Of a stretch of DNA of 64,000 bases, positions 57,060-64,000 are shown piece by piece (the stretch's first letter is position 1; every line of letters starts with the position of its first letter). A program made the position numbers and the translations under genes. Under the pieces are notes generated by a model that saw only the letters and a list, made by a program, of their open reading frames with translations, had not been told where the DNA came from and did no database searches. This stretch comes from Pseudisothecium myosuroides (lineage: Eukaryota; Streptophyta; Bryopsida; Hypnales; Lembophyllaceae), in assembly GCA_951799445.1 (NCBI GenBank), contig OX637293.1:12896001-12960000 (forward strand), given 5' to 3'.

Positions 57060-57213
57060 GAAATTTTGTTAAAATGGAGGTATTTCATACGCCATTTTTT
57101 CATTCATTTCCTTCTTTAGCTCTAAAGTCTAGGACTAATATAGATTTCAAACCGCGCGGTCTTAACATAAAAGTGTCAAACTTGTAGAATATCACCATTT
57201 TAACAAAGTTTTG
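57060..57213. mobile_element. MITE-A copy A10 (AT-rich form)
   Basis: Left AAATTTTGTTAAAATGGAGG, right CACCATTTTAACAAAGTTTT. The interior has TCTAGGACTAATATAGATTT and the dyad AAACCGCGCGGTCTT. Confidence 0.8.
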
Positions 57214-57544
57214 GTTAATCATAAAGTAAATCTATGGGATACAAAAGGAAATTATACTTGTGTCCAAACTTAGCATTTGCTTACACAAAATTTGTAAATT
57301 CCACTAAAAATATTTTTCAAACAAAATTAAAGATTTTTTATCTTCTTAAAAAAACATTGTTTCTCTTATATGCCATTGAAGTATTAGTCTGAGACAAATT
57401 TGGTAGGAAGCCAATAAGAATGATGAATAGCAAATGTTGGTAAATAAATAAAGACGTGGATGAAAGAGGACCATTTTAATCCTCAAAAGACATTTCATGT
57501 CGGGGCTTGATCAAACTTTATTAGGTTTCTACATTAAAACACTA

Positions 57545-57720
57545 GAAGAAAAATGCGTTGGCCCTCGCAGTTTTGCGTGGGCTGGTTTTCGTTAAAAACC
57601 ATGTTTAAAACGCAGAAAAATGTGTTAAAACGCGTTTTAACACATTTTTCTGCGTTTTAAACGTGGTTTTCAACGAAAACCAGCCCACGCAAAACTGCGA
57701 GGGCCAACGCGTTTTTCTTC
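57545..57720. mobile_element. 176 bp near-perfect palindrome (foldback MITE) with TA target
   Basis: Two 88 bp arms meet with no spacer at AAAACG|CGTTTT and differ at only three positions, all transitions. The ends are GAAGAAAAATGCG and CGCGTTTTTCTTC, flanked by TA on both sides. A transcript would fold into a single hairpin almost without a loop. Confidence 0.92.
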
Positions 57721-57722
57721 TA

Positions 57723-60698
57723 TTGAAATACACATTTTAAAAATTCAAAATTTTTCAAGTGTATAATATATGTCCAAAATTTATTCTCATTTTTTCCATA
57801 ATTAAAAATATTGAATTGAATTTTATATGATTTTTTAAGGAAATTTATTTGTAAAAATTATACAAATTACAAAAATGTCTCCAATAGCATGAATTTAAAA
57901 AAGAAATGGAAATAACAATGACAAACATCATGGTATAATTGATGTACTCCTTGGACTTACACCAAAAGAAATTTGATAGAAAAAGCTCAAAAGTGGTGTA
58001 TTTTGAGCTTTCATGATGCTATCTTCAAAGTATCACAAAAATTATAGTTTTAATAATTTTGAAAAAAATTCAAATGGAGTAAAAAGTAGATTATTGGAAT
58101 TACATTTTCTTAGTTAAGCTTTAAAATATTTAGAATTAAAAACTATATAAAAATTCAGGTTTTGACTTTCAAATTTCAAAATGCTTGTAGGGCTTGCAAT
58201 GCTCTTTAAAGACTAAAGTGCAACTACAATTAGTACTACACCAGGCTTAGCAAAGGAGTATAGGTTTTATTGTTAGTTCACTCAAGTTTGCAAGCTACAC
58301 TAAGGTACAAATACTAATTTCCAACCTTTTACCGTTAATTGATCTTGAAAAATAATAGATACAAGTTGTCCAAAATGTACCATTTGCATACATGAATGCA
58401 AAAATCAATTTCAAGGAGTATATCATATACATGAATTTCAAAAATCCATCGTGTATTTATACAAATTCAAACACTTGTAAAAAACATGGTCGAGTAGACC
58501 AAGCTTCAAAATGGCCACACTTGTTCTTAGTTGGCTATATTTCCTACTAGTAATAAAAAAAATTACCATTTCAAAAATAAAAATTTATGATTTCAAATTT
58601 TAAATATAGACTCATGTATTGGTTCCCCCTTCAATAATACAAAATTCTTTTCAAGTGTTGGTTCTAAGATAACAACGCCTAATTTTGACCGCTTTCTAAA
58701 ACCGCACACTCTAGATTCTTGCCTAAAATGTACTCCCTCTATTCACGAGAGTCTACGGTTGATTTTAGAAACCCCTATTTTCAGCACTTTGAAAATTCAT
58801 AGTTTATTCATACGGTGTTCAAAAAATGCATTCTAAAAGAATATATAATCCCCTTTTGACTACCAACGAGACCCAACAAAAAGTATTTCAATACAATAAT
58901 GGAAATTATGCTGAATTGCTTATTTTGAATTGCTTATTTTGTGAGATTTTAGGTGTATTTATCTTAGGTGGTTCCCCCTTTCCCTTGGGAAATTTGAAAC
59001 TCAAAGGCCACTCATGCTCTCCTCCGGGCGTCCGCTTGCTTGCTCCAGATTCCGCCGGACTCTCTTGCCATTGGCACATGAGATCTTGTCCACCTGGCAC
59101 TGTGCTACAGGCGCACACCCGTACACTGAGGCCGGCGAGGCAACGTGGACGGAATCACCCCTGCGGCCCGAACCAAGGACCGAGGTAATTGAAAAGACTG
59201 CCCCTGCGGCCCGAACCAGGCAAGGACCAAGTTAATTTAAAAGACTGAAGAGTGCGGCGTTCAGCACGTCTAGCAGCCATGTTCTTCTGCAGAAGAGTCG
59301 ACTCTACCTTTTAAATTTGGTCGGTGCCCTCCCCTCATCACACATTCACACCAACTCCCTGCCCCTCTCCCCGCCCTCACTCAACTCTCTTTCATTCCTC
59401 CTACCTTTAAATTGTAATGAAAGTCATAAGCATAAGTGGCACTGTAGAGCCACAACCGACCCCCAATCCTATTAGTGCATGTTGTACTAATTTTTACCCC
59501 AAGTCACACTATTTTGAAGTAGGGGAGGCCGATTACTGTTGTACAGTATAGCACTGATTTCCACCAAAACAACAATTTGTAACTGTGACACTAATCTAGC
59601 TCCTCACTAAGTTAATCACAAGGGAGTTAGTAGAGTTTACGATCAAGGTCAGGAAACGGAGTTTACCGCTCAGCACAGTTAGCAGGTGCTAATGATGGTA
59701 ATTAATAAGCTTAACTCCGTTGTGATAGGATAACCACTGTTGTATCAGCACCATGCCAACCGGGATGAGATCAATAAGCTATGTATCCCTAAGTTCCACA
59801 AATTAGTTATAATTAGATCTTAAAGTAGCTTTCCTTGAGTCGAGATTAGGCAGCCACACTAAATAGCATGCCGAGTGTAGCTTCCTGGGAACGAAGGCGG
59901 AAAGAGAAGCCGGTGCCGGACTGCCGGTGACAGCGTGCTTCTCAGCCTTTCTGTGTGCTTTACTACGTGCCCAACTAATGACGACCGCAACACGTCCGTC
60001 CCACGAAAGATGAGGCAGACGCCGTATTGTGCGAGTCTAGCTTTGCAATTGACCACAATGGACAGTCTATCAGGAATTCAGGATATATCATTCCAGACAA
60101 GACAAAGAACCTCTTCAGGAATAACTTTTTATATTATTTATATCTGTATCAATGCAGGTGAGCCAACAGACCTTACTACTGTAGCTAACTTATCATTCCG
60201 TGAGCTAGCTAGCTAGCTAGGGCCACTGGCTCACTGGATCATTCAAAATCAGGCCATCAGGGGCCCAGAAGCAGTTTGTCTCGATCTCCTGTCCCCATTG
60301 CAAGTTTCCATTGCAAGTGGCCCCTGGCGGTCCCTTCCAAAGTTGCAATTGGCAAAAAGGTCATGCGTTGGGGGCAGGGTGGGGTGGGAGTACTGCGTAC
60401 GGTGTCCTCGATCTGACGAAGACAATACTGAAATTTCATTGCTAGCTGGGTCGGCTGGCTGGCTAGCTCGTCGACAAGCAGCCGGAAGATTCATGATTGC
60501 ACCGGATGAATTGGCTAGTGAGCTGGTTATCTAGATAGAAAGCTATTCCCAGCTGCCTCAATTGTGTACAATTTGACATGTGAATTCCAGCGCTAGCTAG
60601 CTAGCTCCAGTCTGTGAGCTTTGTACCCATGGTCGGGTTACGGATCGAGAGAGGGACGCCACGGCATCATTCTTCACTTATAAGTAATAAGTAGTTAA
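57723..60698. other. Intergenic stretch, AT-rich then GC-richer
   Basis: No recognised gene. From about 58.95 kb the GC content rises and a small tandem duplication occurs (listed). The plus-strand frame 58826-59188 crosses the composition boundary and looks like chance. CTAG tetranucleotide runs occur at about 60200-60220 and 60588-60607. Confidence 0.5.
59158..59247 (+). repeat. Imperfect 43/47 bp tandem duplication
   Basis: CCCCTGCGGCCCGAACCA begins each unit (59158 and 59201) and AAAAGACTG ends each. The second unit has a 4 bp gain. The sequence is GC-rich and of unknown function. Confidence 0.85.
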
Positions 60699-60863
60699 CG
60701 ACAATTTCGTTATGTTGGCGCTATTCCACAAGTCAAAAATTGTGACATATATGATCTTCACAAAGGTCTAATTTCAGGCCACAAACTAGGACAGGAATAG
60801 ATTTTGGGTTCAGGCCCCGCGGCCAAAGTAACGGAATATCGCCAATGTGAACGGAATTGACGG
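60699..60863. mobile_element. MITE-A copy A11 (GC-rich form)
   Basis: Left CGACAATTTCGTTATGTTGG, right CGCCAATGTGAACGGAATTG. The interior has TTGTGACATATATGATCTTC, AAACTAGGACAGGAATAGAT and CAGGCCCCGCGGCC. Confidence 0.85.
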
Positions 60864-61520
60864 TAGTTACGCTGAAGATGATGGATGGGTATATATATGA
60901 CTGTGTCAATCTGAACTAGTCAATGACGTTAAAAAACGTTGTCCTACATACTCCCACTGTGGTTAGTATGCAGGAGCTGTGAACTCCCTTTCGTTAGGCC
61001 TGTGCTGAAACTCGCTGGCGACCTGGCGTGGACTAGTTGAAAAATTATTTATGGCTTTTTCAGCAACGTACGTCGTAGTCGTTGTTTCTGGAAAGTTTCA
61101 ATGTGAGTGACTTCAAATGCTGAAAGTTTAAATTAAAGTACGTGCTCAAAACCCTCGATCAAATGAGTTTTTAGTTTGCCAACTGGCCCAACTGAAACTG
61201 CATAGCCCTAGAATTCAAAATTGCTATACTGTAGTTAGTTCTGACCACAAGTTCAGATTTTTAGAGTTTTCTGTGGGGGAAATGAAACGGAGTACGTTTA
61301 CCATCTCAGGGTGGTACACTCAGTTTCATTATCACGATGGTGAACTCTTAAAACTTCGTTGTGAAGATTTCAGATTAATTTCTCAAATCGCTGTCTGTAG
61401 CTCAAGGCTCTCAGCGTCTGAGAAGTCCTAGCTACTCCACTCCCAAGCTGAGATCCATTTTCTGAACATGCATCGATTTTGTGAAATTATGCCAATGCAA
61501 CAACTGTTAGCATCAAATCC

Positions 61521-61639
61521 ATCAATTTCGTTAAATCGGTGGAATTCCACAACTTTGGCAGTTTCCAGACTAGTGTCGCCTGAATCGAAAATCTATGTCA
61601 ATCCTAGTGTATAATCGTGCCAGTTTAACGAAGTGGACG
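61521..61639. mobile_element. MITE-A copy A12 (short)
   Basis: Left ATCAATTTCGTTAAATCGGT, right GTGCCAGTTTAACGAAGTGG. The interior has CACAACTTTGGCAGTTTC and AAAATCTATGTCAATCCTAG. About 120 bp. Confidence 0.7.
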
Positions 61640-62284
61640 ATTTTTGACCATTCACGCAACTGAGTTGGAATTGACCAATTCCATCCCAGCTAGCTGGGAT
61701 GGCCAGAACAGGACATGATTAATTTTGCACTTTTCTGATGGAACGTACGTACAGGACATGATTTCCATTCCTGTTGTAGTATTCTTCCCAGCATCGCATC
61801 GACAAATTGTCGATTGATCAGCATCTGCACAGTTTCATAGATTCATCTCCGACAAGGCTCTTTTTGGAGGTACCATTATTTGTTGGGGAAGAGGGCATTG
61901 GGCCAACCGGGGGTGAAAGATGGAAAGAAAGGACTGAAACTTGTATAATTAATAATGGCTTGTTCAGAACCGTGGGAGTTTTACAGTATATCTGAATCAT
62001 CCATACCTGGCACCCACCCACCTCAGCTCGCTCAAATACCAGACCGCTGTCCATCGAATCGACTCATAAATATACTCAAGACCTCGATCGGGCCCTCGTA
62101 CCCGTGAGTTGCAGCTCTTTGCTTGTGTGAGCTTGTTTAAGTTCCCAGTCCGCATCGAAATCGAGCAATGGACTTGATCGAGAGCTCAAAAACGATATAA
62201 TTGAACTTTTATAATGTGCAGCTGCCGTTTAATTTATGGAATTATCTTTAACTTCCATTTACATGAAATTATACATATAAAGGA

Positions 62285-62448
62285 TCATTAAAATGGTAAT
62301 ATTCCACAAACTTGGCACTTTCAGGTTTGGATCATATGGTTTGAAATGTACACTAGTCCTAGATTTTAGACCATATGGTCTGAAATTTGTACCAGTCCTA
62401 GAAAATGAATGGAAAAATGACGAAGAATATCACTATTTCAACGAAATA
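62285..62448. mobile_element. MITE-A copy A13
   Basis: Left CATTAAAATGGTAATATTCC, right GAATATCACTATTTCAACGA. The central segment TTTGGATCATATGGTTTGAA is followed by a second ACCATATGGTCTGAAATTTG, so part of the core is duplicated. Confidence 0.7.
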
Positions 62449-62529
62449 TCTATTATATATATCTACCTCGTTATACGTAGAGAGAAACAAAATTTTGACA
62501 CTCAAATTCTTAAGTAACATTTAGATGGT

Positions 62530-62632
62530 CCATTTTGTTATATTGGCATGACTCCTGTGCCAAAATTTGTGACATGTATGGACATGAATATCTAAAATCT
62601 AGGATTAGTATGGATTTACGTTTCAAAGATCC
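62530..62632. mobile_element. MITE-A partial copy
   Basis: TTTTGTTATATTGGCATGAC, AAATTTGTGACATGTATGGA and ATCTAGGATTAGTATGGATT follow the family order. No right terminus. Confidence 0.5.
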
Positions 62633-63735
62633 CGCCTTGAAAAGAATAAATTTCTATCAATATTAGAAAAAATTTGAACCCTTAAGTAGACCCTCCCAAG
62701 AGCATGAAGGAGACCCCCTTTTACATTTAAATATGTACTTTGAGAAGAATGAAGACATATTAATCCCCTATTTCCGCCCATGTACTTTGTACAAGTAATG
62801 ATCATTACCAAGATTAATAGTATTTGATCTAATAATATTCTATTGTGTGATGAAAGCCTTAGTACAATCCATAGGACAACTTTTGAATGTGCATAGTACC
62901 CTAATGGTGTACATTGCACTAAGGTTTTGGTCCATCCATTATTGTTTATTAGTGAACTTAGTGATTGAAGTACTAAATACCATAAAGTATGGCATGTGAC
63001 TATGTACTATGTGATATATCATGATTGATGTCCTCACCATATTTAATAAAATTAGAATACTTTGATTAAAACAAAGCTTATTCTAAGTTGTATAAGTTGG
63101 CACATGTGGTGTACATCACACAAGGTAGTGACATTTTGTAGTACCTTTTATAGGCTCCCCTATGACTCAATTAATAGCTTTGCTTGTCAAAGTCAAGGGG
63201 CCCTTTCAAGGGTCCAAATTTCTTCTAATGTATAAAAAAATTGACAGTTTGTATAGTTGATTTAAACGTTCACAATCAATAGTTACTTTCTAACCAACCA
63301 TAATTATTTTAATGTTCAAAATGGTGGTCTCAAAACATGTTAGACTATGTATTAGCAATGTTTATGTGGAGCAAGTTAGGAACCCTGATTCACTAATTAT
63401 TGGTTTAATTTAGCTCTCTATGATTACATTACTGAACTAATAGTTGAGACAAGCCAACTATAATTCAAGAATAATATGTAAATGATGATATTCATTCAAA
63501 AGCTCCACGAGTGATTGCATCTTCTATCGGTGGTCTTGCCTACACAAAAACATTAATAAAAAGATGATGAATACATTTTGACATTTTCTCCTTCTAGAAT
63601 TACACAATAATTACTATAAAAGATTATCAAGTACTAATAGAAGCCTATCTAAGCAGTCAACCAAGCTGCAAGAGATCTCAATGATCAATAACTCCAACAC
63701 TATATTACACCTTAACATTTGGATAACATTTAAGT

Positions 63736-63880
63736 CAAATTTGTTAAATTAGCAAAATTTCACAACTTTTGACCTTTTCTACAATTCTTAGAGCACACAA
63801 CCTAAAACATATGTCTACATTGTCTAGTCTTAATATTTAGTCTTTGTGCAAATGAATGTTACAATCTTTAATGCCCCAAA
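63736..63880. mobile_element. MITE-A diverged copy
   Basis: AAATTTGTTAAATTAGCAAA and CACAACTTTTGACC begin it. ACATTGTCTAGTCTTAATAT and TTTGTGCAAATGAATGTTAC match copy A2. The right end is not resolved. Confidence 0.5.
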
Positions 63881-64000
63881 TCAACTAAATTGTGTCCATA
63901 CATAGATGATTAATAGCAAAAAATACTCAAACTTATTTTTATAACAAAAAATTAAGCAAAATCATATCCATGATGGAAAATAAAATCTAAATTGATAGTA

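Larger units (their letters stand above)
60864..64000. other. Intergenic tail of the window
   Basis: No recognised gene. GC content drops from about 62.2 kb onward. MITE-A copies and remnants (61.5, 62.3, 62.5 and 63.7 kb) are the only features I can support. Confidence 0.5.

Noticed and set aside
1..64000. CRISPR arrays, tRNA or rRNA genes, LTR retrotransposons, organelle DNA insertions
   Set aside because: No evenly spaced short repeats, no recognisable tRNA arms or rRNA sequence, no paired LTRs with primer-binding sites, and no chloroplast or mitochondrial gene sequence were noticed on either strand.

Overview
The window looks like nuclear DNA of a land plant. Its only recognisable host genes are two plant-specific INDETERMINATE DOMAIN (IDD) C2H2 zinc-finger genes, with spliceosomal introns, TATA-type promoter blocks and plant-style TIR transposons and L1-type LINE remnants. 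The very low gene density and AT-rich, repeat-dominated flanks would suit a large-genome seed-free plant (lycophyte, fern or bryophyte), but the sequence does not fix the species.

Layout. 1-9.1 kb: AT-rich, no gene, two members of a TTAA-flanked repeat family. 9.4-13.7 kb: IDD gene 1 (minus strand), five exons predicted. 13.7-21.3 kb: intergenic, with several copies of a ~160 bp MITE. 21.3-24.7 kb: IDD gene 2 (minus strand), four exons, a tandem paralogue of gene 1. 24.7-27.5 kb: unassigned, with a 40 bp retro-insertion and a tandem duplication. 27.5-41.8 kb: very AT-rich and built largely of transposons nested in transposons. 41.8-47.3 kb: a GC-richer island holding a 1.4 kb element with long inverted ends and a 5'-truncated LINE. 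47.3-57.2 kb: a second dense nest of TTAA elements, short MITEs, a 1.4 kb TA-flanked element and two tiny retro-insertions. 57.5-57.7 kb: a 176 bp near-perfect palindrome. 58.9-64 kb: a GC-richer then AT-rich stretch with more MITE copies and no recognised gene.

The two IDD genes belong to the SGR5/IDD14-16/LPA1 clade: four zinc fingers with the clade's RRPAGTP and ESDRYVCEICNQGF signatures. Gene 1 also keeps, on a separate last exon, the C-terminal coiled coil and CxxC tail of that clade. Gene 2 has no such exon. Retention of the last intron in gene 1 would give a 494-residue protein of the same architecture as gene 2 (492 residues).

The most notable signal is the transposon family whose ends read TTAACCCCTAAAGG. 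Three insertions can be compared with paralogous empty sites inside the window, and all three indicate duplication of a 4 bp TTAA target. That is the hallmark of piggyBac-type transposition, which is not a familiar plant superfamily.
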